Shown here in pieces: positions 48,572 through 57,113 of a DNA stretch of 59,693 nucleotides. The DNA lies in NCBI GenBank assembly GCA_949288415.1, contig CASEKE010000025.1:1-59693 (forward strand), given 5' to 3'. The stretch's first letter is position 1. Each line of letters starts with the position of its first letter. The notes beneath the pieces were generated by a model. That model did no database searches and was not told where the DNA came from. It saw only the letters and a program-made list of their open reading frames with translations. Made by a program: the position numbers and the translations under genes. Source of the stretch: an uncultured Spirochaetales bacterium (lineage in GTDB: Bacteria; Spirochaetota; Spirochaetia; Sphaerochaetales; Sphaerochaetaceae).

Positions 48572-48588
48572 TCGGCCCAGGTCGGAAC

Positions 48589-48625
48589 CGCCTTTCCGTG
48601 CAGAACATGGAAAGGCGATTCTTTT
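48589..48625 (+). terminator. Terminator after the second acyl ligase
   Basis: CGCCTTTCCGTG (48589-48600) pairs with CATGGAAAGGCG (48606-48617), one G-U pair. ATTCTTTTT follows. Confidence 0.85.
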
Positions 48626-48740
48626 TGGCATCAATGCAGAATTTATGACAAACGCATTAAAAATTGGAAAAAATCCGGTTGTATTATTCACTTTTCAAGA
48701 TTAAAGTATGTTCAATACTGAAGAAAAGGAGATCATCCGA

Positions 48741-49580
48741 ATGAAAAAAGTGTTCATCAGTCTTGATACCGAGGGTCTTTCCGGCCTTACAAGCTGGGAA
48801 GAGATGGCGAACGATCCATCTTGTGCGGGAAAGGCATACATCAGGGAGCTGACATGGATTCTTGACGAGCTTTTCAAGAGTGCACCTGAACTCGAGGAAG
48901 TGACCATCTGCGACAGTCACTCGCGCGGCGAGAACCTGCCGTACGGTGCGTTCGACGACCCGAGGATAACTCTCGTTTCAGGCTATCCGCGCCAGGATTA
49001 CATGCTTGCGACGCTGGATTCGACATACGACATGCTCATGCTTGTCGGCTACCATGGCATGATCGGGAGCAAATATGCCCTGATGGATCATTCGTACAGC
49101 GCTTCCGGACTTTACAACGTAAGGATCAACGGAACTGCCGTCGGCGAAGTCGAACTCAACAGCTTCTATGCCGCCAGTCTCGGAGTTCCTCTCTGCTTCG
49201 TGGCAGGAGACGACATCCTCGAAGCCGAGCTTGCCGAGACCGAGCTCAGACCTGAGTTCGTAAGGACGAAGGAGGGCCTTGGACGCTTCTCCGCAAAGCT
49301 CTACAGCCCGTCTGCACTGGAAGGCCAGTTCCGTGAGAAGGTGCGCAAGGCCGTCGAAAGGCAGAGAAAGGGCGATTTCAAGGTCGTCAAGGCGGGTTCT
49401 CCGATTTCCCTCGAGATGGATCTTGTCACGACTGTGATGGCCGATGCGGTCGAGATGATCCCTGTGGTCACACGCCCAAGTGGACGCACCATCGCTTATA
49501 CGTCGACCTCGTTCAGGGATGTCATGCACATCATACTTGTCACTGCAATTATCACGGGCCGATACGTAAACTACAGATAA
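48741..49580 (+). CDS. dppA: M55-family D-aminopeptidase
   Basis: A 279-residue zinc aminopeptidase of the DppA (B. subtilis D-aminopeptidase) family. Metal ligands lie in SLDTEGLSGL, CDSHSRGENL, GYHGM and MDHSY. The conserved NGTAVGEVELNSFYAASLGVPLCFVAGDD follows. It cleaves N-terminal D-residues from small peptides such as those of peptidoglycan. ATG 48741 is set by AAAAGGAG; it heads the peptide-use locus (regulator and dpp transporter follow). Confidence 0.93.
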   Translation: MKKVFISLDTEGLSGLTSWEEMANDPSCAGKAYIRELTWILDELFKSAPELEEVTICDSHSRGENLPYGAFDDPRITLVSGYPRQDYMLATLDSTYDMLMLVGYHGMIGSKYALMDHSYSASGLYNVRINGTAVGEVELNSFYAASLGVPLCFVAGDDILEAELAETELRPEFVRTKEGLGRFSAKLYSPSALEGQFREKVRKAVERQRKGDFKVVKAGSPISLEMDLVTTVMADAVEMIPVVTRPSGRTIAYTSTSFRDVMHIILVTAIITGRYVNYR

Positions 49581-49592
49581 AGAGGAGAAAAG

Positions 49593-50465
49593 ATGAAAGA
49601 GGACCCGATCGAACTCATCAAGAAAAACTATGCAGGAATGAACACGACACGCCGCAGGATTTCCGACTACATACTCGAGGATCCCGCAAGATGCAGCTTC
49701 CTTTCCATAAGAGAGCTGGCAAAATGTGCCGATACGACGGATGTCACGCTCATAGCATTCTCGAAGAGTCTCGGGTTCTCTTCTTTCGCCGATCTGAGAA
49801 AGTCGATACAGGAGCATGTCCTGCTGTGGAACAGGGCAAGCGAAAGGATGAAGTTCTTCACGTCTACCTTCGGCGATGCTTCGGAGCTTTTTGCTCGTAT
49901 CGCGGATACAGAGAGACTGAGCGTGGAGGAGGCTTTCAGGCGCAACGACCTCAATAGCCTTTTTTCTGCGGTCAAGATGATGAAGGATTCCTCCAGAATC
50001 CTGATTGCCAGCCACAACGCAAGCCGGATCGCAGCCTCGTACCTGCAGTACAGGCTGCTTTCGCTCGGAATCGAGACCTATCTTCTCGACCTGGCAGAAG
50101 TGCATCAGTCCGTAACGCGAATAGAGGCTGCAAAGGACGAAAAGGCCACGCTGATAAGCATCGCGACCCCGCCCTATGGAGCTCCCACTACGGCCTTCAC
50201 CAAACTCTGCCGAAAGATGGGAATGGGGATAATCTCCTTCACCGACCACGAGTCGTCCCCGCTTGTGGAGCTGTCCGATATCTCGTTCATTTGTCCGAGC
50301 ATGCAGAACTTCGGCGGAATGACCAATTCCTATGTGCCTTTCTTTGCCATTTTCGATGCTCTTTCTTTCTTCTACAGCTACGATTCTGCACATACAATGC
50401 CGAAATCCGACCTTGTGAAGGATTATTCCGACATCATCAAAGAAGTCATTAGCCAGATTGAATAA
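49593..50465 (+). CDS. RpiR/MurR-family transcriptional regulator
   Basis: A 290-residue regulator. The N-terminal HTH_6 domain has RRISDYILEDPARCSFLSIRELAKCADTTDVTLIAFSKSLGFSSFADLRKSIQ. The C-terminal SIS (sugar isomerase) domain spans about 130-260 (ILIASHNASRIAASYLQYRLLSLGIE). SIS domains in this family bind phosphosugars such as MurNAc-6-P. It lies 12 nt after the M55 gene and directly before a promoter with a perfect dyad, its likely target. Confidence 0.9.
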   Translation: MKEDPIELIKKNYAGMNTTRRRISDYILEDPARCSFLSIRELAKCADTTDVTLIAFSKSLGFSSFADLRKSIQEHVLLWNRASERMKFFTSTFGDASELFARIADTERLSVEEAFRRNDLNSLFSAVKMMKDSSRILIASHNASRIAASYLQYRLLSLGIETYLLDLAEVHQSVTRIEAAKDEKATLISIATPPYGAPTTAFTKLCRKMGMGIISFTDHESSPLVELSDISFICPSMQNFGGMTNSYVPFFAIFDALSFFYSYDSAHTMPKSDLVKDYSDIIKEVISQIE

Positions 50466-50528
50466 GTCTTTTGACTTAAAAATTGTCCTAAAAAAACTAA
50501 TATCTTAATATTTTGCCTTAAAAATGCT

Positions 50529-50557
50529 TGTAAGTTTATTTCCATTTTATTATTATG
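50529..50557 (+). promoter_or_regulatory. Promoter of the dpp operon
   Basis: -35 TTGTAA (50529-50534), 17-bp spacer, -10 TATTAT (50552-50557). Predicted start about 50564, inside the adjacent dyad. Confidence 0.7.
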
Positions 50558-50588
50558 TCTGCATATTGGATGCATAAATATGCAGACG
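50558..50588. promoter_or_regulatory. Perfect 11-bp dyad over the dpp transcription start
   Basis: GTCTGCATATT (50558-50568) and AATATGCAGAC (50578-50588) around 9 bp; the GGAGG ribosome site of dppB follows immediately. A bound repressor would block the start of transcription. The RNA could also fold against the ribosome site. Confidence 0.75.
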
Positions 50589-50598
50589 GAGGAATATA

Positions 50599-51573
50599 AT
50601 GTGGAAGTACATCATTAAACGACTCCTGCTTATGATTCCAATCTTGCTGGGAGTTACATTCATTGTCTTCTTTATCATGAATCTTACCCCGGGGGATCCT
50701 GCCGCCATCATCCTCGGCGATCAGGCTTCGGCGGAGGCCCTTGCAGCAAAGCGGATCGAGCTTGGATTGGACAAGCCTCTTCTCGTGAGGTATTTCGACT
50801 TCATCTGGGGTCTTCTCCACGGCGATCTCGGAGAATCCTACAAGAACCAGCTTGACGTCTGGGATCAGGTCATCGACAAATTTCCCAACACGGCAATCCT
50901 TGCCGTCGCGGGAATCATAGTGGCTCTTCTTATAGGAATCCCGGTAGGGATAATCTCGGCGAAGAAGCAGTACAGCGCACTAGACAATTGTTCCATGGTG
51001 CTTTCGCTCATCGGAGTCTCGATGCCGAACTTTTGGCTCGGACTTCTGCTGTCGCTCCTCTTTGCTCTGAAGCTGGGCTGGCTTCCAAGCCAGGGCATGG
51101 GAACAGGATTCGTAGGTCTGCTGAGATCTCTCATCCTTCCTGCAATCACGCTCGGCACAGGATCGGCCGCGACGGTAGTGCGAATGACGAGGTCCTCAAT
51201 GCTCGAGGTAATCAGACAGGATTACATCTCGACGGCCAGGGCCAAGGGAATAAGTGAGAAGCAGGTCACGAGACGCCACATGCTCAAGAATGCGATGATA
51301 CCAATCGTGACGGCGGTAGGACTCCAGTTCGGTTCCCTTCTGGGAGGAGCGATGCTCACGGAGACGGTATTCTCCTGGCCTGGACTCGGACGTCTGATGG
51401 TCGATTCGATCGGAAGCAAGGACATTCCAATGGTTCTCGGGGCGACGGTATTCCTTGCAGTGATGTTCTCGATTGTCAACCTGATTGTCGACCTCGTCTA
51501 TGCCTTCATAGACCCGAGGATAAAGAGCCAGTACAGAAAGGCGGGATTCAAGCCGAGGAGGGTTGAGGCATGA
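50599..51573 (+). CDS. dppB: Dipeptide/oligopeptide ABC permease DppB
   Basis: A 324-residue inner-membrane permease with the N-terminal MWKYIIKRLLLMIPILLGVTFIVFFIMNLTPGDPA block. Its EAA loop is RQDYISTARAKGISEKQVTRRHMLKNAMIPIV. It forms the peptide channel with DppC. First gene of dppBCDFA. Confidence 0.95.
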   Translation: MWKYIIKRLLLMIPILLGVTFIVFFIMNLTPGDPAAIILGDQASAEALAAKRIELGLDKPLLVRYFDFIWGLLHGDLGESYKNQLDVWDQVIDKFPNTAILAVAGIIVALLIGIPVGIISAKKQYSALDNCSMVLSLIGVSMPNFWLGLLLSLLFALKLGWLPSQGMGTGFVGLLRSLILPAITLGTGSAATVVRMTRSSMLEVIRQDYISTARAKGISEKQVTRRHMLKNAMIPIVTAVGLQFGSLLGGAMLTETVFSWPGLGRLMVDSIGSKDIPMVLGATVFLAVMFSIVNLIVDLVYAFIDPRIKSQYRKAGFKPRRVEA

Positions 51574-52463
51574 AAGCTGAAGCAACAGTTTCCAGGAGAA
51601 GAAGCCCCTGGATGGAGACCTGGAGAAGATTCAGGAAGAACAAGCTTGCAGTCGTCGGACTCTGCTTCATATCATTTCTTCTTCTCATTGCCGTCGCGAC
51701 GATAGTGATCGATCTCGTCACGGACATGAGCTTCTACAACGACCATGTCATCAAGCAGAATCTCAGACTCCGCCTGCAGGGACCGAGCCTTGAGCATATC
51801 TTTGGCCTCGACGAGTTCGGACGAGACATATTCCTCAGGATGCTCTGGGGCGTCAGGTACAGCCTATTCATGGGCGTTTTCGCAATCGCCTTCTCTGTCA
51901 TCGTCGGAGGAATCTTCGGGGCTGTGGCCGGATACTACGGAAAGACGCTCGACAACGTGATAATGCGCTTCATGGACATCCTTCTGGCCATACCGTCCAT
52001 GCTGCTTGCCACGGCGATCGTCGCCGCGCTCGGCACAAGTCTGGTGAACGTACTCATGGCCATAGCCATCAGCTACATCCCGACGTTCGCACGAACTGTA
52101 AGGGCAAGCGTACTGACCGTCAAGGACCAGGAGTACATAGAGGCCGCACGCGCTCTCGGAGCAAGCGATTTCAGGATCATTTTCAAGTACGTCATACCGA
52201 ACTGTCTTTCGCCGATCATCGTCCAGGCTACGCTCGGTGTCGCAGGTGCTATCCTTTCGATCGCAGGCCTTTCGTTCCTGGGGCTTGGCATACAGCCTCC
52301 GACGCCGGAATGGGGATCGATGCTGTCCAATGCCCGTTCCTACATCCGCGACGGTTGGCACATCACGGTCATTCCCGGACTTGGAATAATGCTTACAATC
52401 CTCGCCCTGAATGTCATGGGCGACGGACTGAGAGACGCGCTCGACCCGCGTCTGAAGAATTAG
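51570..52463 (+). CDS. dppC: Dipeptide/oligopeptide ABC permease DppC
   Basis: A 297-residue permease: N-terminal WRRFRKNKLAVVGLCFISFLLLIA, HIFGLDEFGRDIFLRMLWGVRYSL, and EAA loop EYIEAARALGASDFRIIFKYVIPNCLSPI. Start overlaps dppB by 4 nt (ATGA). Confidence 0.95.
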   Translation: MKAEATVSRRRSPWMETWRRFRKNKLAVVGLCFISFLLLIAVATIVIDLVTDMSFYNDHVIKQNLRLRLQGPSLEHIFGLDEFGRDIFLRMLWGVRYSLFMGVFAIAFSVIVGGIFGAVAGYYGKTLDNVIMRFMDILLAIPSMLLATAIVAALGTSLVNVLMAIAISYIPTFARTVRASVLTVKDQEYIEAARALGASDFRIIFKYVIPNCLSPIIVQATLGVAGAILSIAGLSFLGLGIQPPTPEWGSMLSNARSYIRDGWHITVIPGLGIMLTILALNVMGDGLRDALDPRLKN

Positions 52464-52475
52464 GGGGGGAGGAAT

Positions 52476-53453
52476 ATGGCTGAGAATTTGCTTGAAATCA
52501 AGGATCTTTCCATAGCATATGTGACCGACGACGGCGTCGTCGAAGCTCTCAACGGAGTCTCTCTCGACATAAAGGTCGGAGAGACGCTGGGACTCGTCGG
52601 CGAAACCGGAGCAGGCAAGACGACTCTTGCCCGCGGCGTCATGCGTCTCGTTCCCTCTCCTCCGGGAGAGATCCGCGGCGGCGATATAATCTATGCCGGA
52701 CGCAATATCCTCAAGATATCGGATTCCGAGATGCGTACGATAAGGGGAAACGACATATCGATGATCTTCCAGGATCCGATGACCAGTCTCAATCCTGTCC
52801 TCACGGTCGGCGAACAGATCGAGGAGGTCATAGAGTCCCATCATCCTGAGTACAAGAAGGAAGAGCTGAAGGAGAAGTCCCTCGAGATGCTCGAGCTCGT
52901 AGGAATATCCCGCGACAGGGCAGGAGAGTATCCACATCAGTTCTCCGGCGGCATGAAGCAGAGGGTGATCATCGCCATCGCGCTCGCATGCAATCCGAAG
53001 CTTCTGATCGCCGATGAGCCTACGACGGCTCTCGATGTGACCATCCAGGCCCAGGTGCTCGACATGATCAACAACCTCAAGAAGAAACTCGACACGTCCA
53101 TGCTGCTCATCACACACGATCTGGGACTCGTTGCCCAGAACTGCGATAGGGTGGCTATAATCTACGCCGGAGAGATCGTCGAGGAAGGAAATCTCCACCA
53201 GATATTCAAGGAGACGTTGCATCCTTACACCGTCGGTCTTCTCGGATCGATCCCGAGCCTCTCGAAGCACGTCAGGAGACTGAATCCCGTAGACGGCATG
53301 ATGCCGGATCCCACCGACCTGCCAAAGGGATGCAAGTTCAATCCGCGATGCAGCCTCGCGACCGAGCGCTGCAGGACCGAGGAACCATGTCTTTGCGACA
53401 CCGGCTGCGGACACCTCGTACGTTGCCACATGTTCGAAGGAGGAAGAAAATGA
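52476..53453 (+). CDS. dppD: Peptide ABC transporter ATPase DppD
   Basis: A 325-residue ATPase. Walker A GETGAGKTT, signature FSGGMKQRVIIAIAL, Walker B LLIADEPTTALDVT. The C-terminal Cys-rich segment (CKFNPRCSLATERCRTEEPCLCDTGCGHLVRC) is typical of oligopeptide transporters, with a possible Fe-S cluster. GGGGGGAGG before the ATG. Confidence 0.95.
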   Translation: MAENLLEIKDLSIAYVTDDGVVEALNGVSLDIKVGETLGLVGETGAGKTTLARGVMRLVPSPPGEIRGGDIIYAGRNILKISDSEMRTIRGNDISMIFQDPMTSLNPVLTVGEQIEEVIESHHPEYKKEELKEKSLEMLELVGISRDRAGEYPHQFSGGMKQRVIIAIALACNPKLLIADEPTTALDVTIQAQVLDMINNLKKKLDTSMLLITHDLGLVAQNCDRVAIIYAGEIVEEGNLHQIFKETLHPYTVGLLGSIPSLSKHVRRLNPVDGMMPDPTDLPKGCKFNPRCSLATERCRTEEPCLCDTGCGHLVRCHMFEGGRK

Positions 53454-54403
53454 GTGAACTGCTCCGGGTGGAACACCTGAAGAAATATTTTCCGACACAT
53501 GCGGGAATCCTGCATGCGGTAGACGATGTGTCGTTTTCTCTCGACGAAGGCAGCACACTGGGTGTCGTAGGAGAATCCGGATGCGGAAAATCCACGCTGG
53601 GAAGGACGATTCTGAAGCTTCATGAACCCAGTTCCGGAAAGATCTTTTTCAAGGGCAAGGACATAACGGACTACAAGAAAAAGGAGATGAAGGCGCTGAG
53701 AAGGGAGATGCAGATAATCTTCCAGGATCCGTTCGCTTCCCTCGATCCCAGGATGACCGTGGGCGAGACGATAGCCGAGAGTCTCCTTATACAGAAGCTT
53801 GTCGACGTAAAGGACAGGAAGGCGATCGACGAGAAGATTGCAGAGTACATGGACCTCGTGGGAATAGCTCCGCGTCTGGTGAACAGCTATCCACACGAGC
53901 TCGACGGAGGACGCAGGCAGAGAGTCGGCATCGCAAGAGTCCTTGCGCTGAACCCGAAGTTCATCGTATGCGACGAACCGGTGTCTGCGCTCGACGTCTC
54001 GATCAGGGCCCAGGTTCTCAATCTCATGCAGGATCTGCAGGAAAAGTTCGGCTTCACATATCTTTTCATCACCCATGACCTTTCCGTCGTGAAGCACATA
54101 AGCAACGACATTATAGTCATGTACCTTGGAAAGATCGTCGAGAAGGCTCCTGCTGAGAAGCTTTTCTCGAATCCTGTGCACCCTTATACCAAGGCGTTGC
54201 TGTCGGCCATTCCGGTGCCGGATCCGGATTACAAGGTCGATCGCGTCATACTTCAGGGCGAGCTTGCCAGCCCGATCGATCCGGCCCCGGGATGCCGTTT
54301 CTACAAGCGCTGTCCGTATGCTTCCGAGAGATGTCTGAAAGTTGACATCCCTCTCAAGGAAGTGGAGCAGGGACATCTGGTATCCTGCGTGCTAGCAAAT
54401 TGA
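53450..54403 (+). CDS. dppF: Peptide ABC transporter ATPase DppF
   Basis: A 317-residue partner ATPase. Walker A GESGCGKSTLGRTIL, signature LDGGRRQRVGIARVLAL (Ser of LSGG replaced by Asp, as sometimes seen in this family), Walker B IVCDEPVSALDVS, C-terminal PGCRFYKRCPYASERC. The start overlaps the dppD stop. Confidence 0.94.
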   Translation: MSELLRVEHLKKYFPTHAGILHAVDDVSFSLDEGSTLGVVGESGCGKSTLGRTILKLHEPSSGKIFFKGKDITDYKKKEMKALRREMQIIFQDPFASLDPRMTVGETIAESLLIQKLVDVKDRKAIDEKIAEYMDLVGIAPRLVNSYPHELDGGRRQRVGIARVLALNPKFIVCDEPVSALDVSIRAQVLNLMQDLQEKFGFTYLFITHDLSVVKHISNDIIVMYLGKIVEKAPAEKLFSNPVHPYTKALLSAIPVPDPDYKVDRVILQGELASPIDPAPGCRFYKRCPYASERCLKVDIPLKEVEQGHLVSCVLAN

Positions 54404-54440
54404 AATTTCCCGTCAGGGATGGAATAGAAAGGAGAAGCAA

Positions 54441-55973
54441 ATGAAGAAAGCAGCTACATTTTTTCTCGTGGCAGTAGCAGTCTGCTCCTGCCTCTTCGCG
54501 ATGGGTTCCTCGGAAGAGGCGGTCTCTACGGAGAGCGGATACAAGGATACCCTGATCTTCGCACAGGGAGCCGACGTAACCTCGTTCGATCCGCATATCG
54601 GCAAGGAGACTCCCGCGGTAGCCGTCACCAGCCAGATTTTCGACACTCTCGTCACGTCGGATCCTGCGACAGGTAAAATCGAGCCCCAGATCGCAGAGTC
54701 CTGGACACAGCTCAGCGATACGCAGTGGGAGTTCAAGATCAGACAGGGCATCAAGTTCCACAACGGAGAGGACCTTACGGCGGATGACGTCAAGTATTCG
54801 CTCGACAGGGCCTGCGCATCCGCCGCTGTCGCATATAACGTCGATTTCATCGACAATGTCGAGGTCGTCGACGACTATACGGTCATCATAACGACAAAGG
54901 CGCCTTATGGTCCTATCCTCAACAACCTTGCGGTTCCATTCGCTGCCATCGTCCCCAAGGACTACACCAGCGCAAACGAGGATATCCACAAGACCGCACC
55001 GGTCGGAAGCGGCCCGTACAAGTTCGTTTCCTGGAGCCAGAACGACACTGTGAAGCTCGAGGCGTTCGACGACTACTATGCAGGTGCTCCGAAGACCAAG
55101 TATGTAGAGATGAAGGTCATTCCCGAAGCGGCACAGAGGACGATTGCTCTCGAGACAGGAGAGGTCGACATCGCATACGACCTTCTCGTCAGCGATACCA
55201 AGAGAGTCGCATCCAACGACAAGCTCCAGCTTTTCGAGAAGCCTTCGCTCTCCTGCTACTACATCACGTTCAACATGAACAAGAAGCCGTTTGACAACCA
55301 GCTCGTCCGCCAGGCCTTGAGCATGGCCATCGACCGCCAGCTTCTCGTCGATGCGATCAACGGCGGTTCCGGAGAGGTTGCAAATGCGATCATCGCTCCC
55401 GGCGTATTCGGCTACTATGACGTAGGCGAGCTCGAGTACAATCCCGAGAAGGCGAAGGAACTGCTTGCAGAGGCAGGATATCCCGACGGCTTCAGCTGCA
55501 CGCTCTGGGTCAACAACAACCAGGCCCGCGTCGAGATGTGCCAGGCCATCCAGGAGATGTTCAGGGAAATCGGCGTGACATGCTCCATCGAAGTCATGGA
55601 GTTCGGCACTTTCATCTCCCGCACGACCGCAGGCGAGCATGACATGGGATACTTCGGATGGACAACGTCCTCCAAGGATGCCGACTACACCTACTATTCT
55701 CTCGAGCATTCCTCCCAGCAGGGAGCGGCCGGAAACAGGTCCTTCCTTGCAGATCCGAAGGTGGACGAGCTCGTTATGAAGGGTAGGGAGAGCAGCGACG
55801 AAGCAGCACGTCTCGAGGCATACAAGGAGCTTGCCATCTACCTCAAGGATGTCTGCAACAACGCTCTTATCATCTATACGTCCATCAATGCGGGCGCAAG
55901 CGCCAAGGTCGAAGGATTCGTTCTCGACCTCAACGGCTACCATGAGCTGGATCAAGTCCAGGTAAGGAACTAG
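54441..55973 (+). CDS. Dipeptide/oligopeptide-binding protein
   Basis: A 510-residue family-5 solute-binding protein. The signal MKKAATFFLVAVAVCSCLFA is followed by MGSSEEA, a spirochaete-style mature end. SFDPHIGKETPAVAVTSQIFDTL, WEFKIRQGIKFHNGEDLTADDVKYSLDRA and FNMNKKPFDNQLVRQALSMAIDRQLLVDAI are standard blocks. It delivers peptides to DppBCDF. Located last in the transporter set, behind AAAGGAGAAGC. Confidence 0.94.
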   Translation: MKKAATFFLVAVAVCSCLFAMGSSEEAVSTESGYKDTLIFAQGADVTSFDPHIGKETPAVAVTSQIFDTLVTSDPATGKIEPQIAESWTQLSDTQWEFKIRQGIKFHNGEDLTADDVKYSLDRACASAAVAYNVDFIDNVEVVDDYTVIITTKAPYGPILNNLAVPFAAIVPKDYTSANEDIHKTAPVGSGPYKFVSWSQNDTVKLEAFDDYYAGAPKTKYVEMKVIPEAAQRTIALETGEVDIAYDLLVSDTKRVASNDKLQLFEKPSLSCYYITFNMNKKPFDNQLVRQALSMAIDRQLLVDAINGGSGEVANAIIAPGVFGYYDVGELEYNPEKAKELLAEAGYPDGFSCTLWVNNNQARVEMCQAIQEMFREIGVTCSIEVMEFGTFISRTTAGEHDMGYFGWTTSSKDADYTYYSLEHSSQQGAAGNRSFLADPKVDELVMKGRESSDEAARLEAYKELAIYLKDVCNNALIIYTSINAGASAKVEGFVLDLNGYHELDQVQVRN

Positions 55974-55980
55974 CCGAAGC

Positions 55981-56016
55981 GGCAGAGGGACCGTCCGGAT
56001 CCTTCTGCCTTATTTC
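55981..56016 (+). terminator. Hairpin after the peptide-binding protein gene
   Basis: GGCAGAGGGA (55981-55990) pairs with TCCTTCTGCC (56000-56009), one G-U pair, then TTATTTC. It may be a partial terminator setting transporter-to-peptidase ratio. Confidence 0.7.
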
Positions 56017-56028
56017 TGAGAGGAAGAC

Positions 56029-57105
56029 ATGAAAGCATTTGACGAAATGGATCTGATCCGCGAGCTTAGCAATGAGAACGGAATATCCGGATTCGAAGAC
56101 GATGTTCTCCTTCGTATAAGAAAATACGGCGAAGGTCTAGGAGATTTCGATGAGGACTGTCTCAGGAATCTCTACCTTTCCAGAAAGGAGAACAAAGGAA
56201 ACAGGCCGGTAGTGCAGCTTGATGCCCATACCGACGAAGTCGGTTTCATGGTCAAGGCCATAAGACCGGACGGCATGCTCGAGTTCATAACGATCGGCGG
56301 ATGGGTTGCGACCAACATCCCGGCGCATACGGTGCGTGTTCTCAACAGGAACGGCGTATACGTGCCTGGAATTGTCGCGTCGAAGCCGCCACACTTCATG
56401 ACCGAGGCCGAGAGAAAGGCCCCGATCGACGTATCCCAGCTTGTCATCGACGTGGGTGCACTCAGCTTCGACGAGGTCGTGAACGACTATTGCATCGATG
56501 TTGCGGCCCCTGTCGTACCCGATGTCGATTTCCTGTTCGACGAGAAACATGGAATCATGAGGGGCAAAGCGTTCGACAACCGTCTTGGCTGTGCCTCGAT
56601 AGTCTCCACGCTCGATGCGATCAGGGGAGAGGAGCTCAAGGTCGACGTGGTCGGAGCGTTCGCTTCCCAGGAGGAAGTCGGCACCAGAGGCGCAACCGTC
56701 ACGGTCGAGCACGTCAGGCCCGATCTTGCGATCTGCTTCGAAGGTTGTCCAGCCGACGACACGGTTGTCCCTGCATACCAGAGCCAGACGGCTATCGGAA
56801 AGGGACCGATGCTCAGGTATATCGATGGAAGGATGATTACAAACCCGCGCTTCCAGCGCTATGCGCTCTCTCTTGCCAAAGAGCTTGGACTCCCGTTCCA
56901 GGCCGCTGTCAGGACCGGAGGCGCAACGGACGGAGCCCCAATCCACCTCGGATTCCAGGGCGTGCCCGTGATAGTCATCGGAATTCCTGTCCGCTATGTG
57001 CATACCCATTATGGATATGCATCCAAAAAGGACTACGACAACGGAGTCGAACTTGCGGCGGAGATTCTTCGCCGGATGGACCTGGATACCATACGGTCGT
57101 TCTAG
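56029..57105 (+). CDS. M42-family metallo-aminopeptidase
   Basis: A 358-residue di-metal aminopeptidase. QLDAHTDEVGFMVKAI with the His/Asp ligands, KAFDNRLGCASIV (bridging Asp), SQEEVGTRGATV (catalytic Glu pair) and VRYVHTHYGYASKKD (His ligand) are all present. Cytosolic M42 enzymes trim N-terminal residues from imported peptides. Position behind dpp supports peptide catabolism. Confidence 0.94.
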   Translation: MKAFDEMDLIRELSNENGISGFEDDVLLRIRKYGEGLGDFDEDCLRNLYLSRKENKGNRPVVQLDAHTDEVGFMVKAIRPDGMLEFITIGGWVATNIPAHTVRVLNRNGVYVPGIVASKPPHFMTEAERKAPIDVSQLVIDVGALSFDEVVNDYCIDVAAPVVPDVDFLFDEKHGIMRGKAFDNRLGCASIVSTLDAIRGEELKVDVVGAFASQEEVGTRGATVTVEHVRPDLAICFEGCPADDTVVPAYQSQTAIGKGPMLRYIDGRMITNPRFQRYALSLAKELGLPFQAAVRTGGATDGAPIHLGFQGVPVIVIGIPVRYVHTHYGYASKKDYDNGVELAAEILRRMDLDTIRSF

Positions 57106-57113
57106 GAGGAGCA

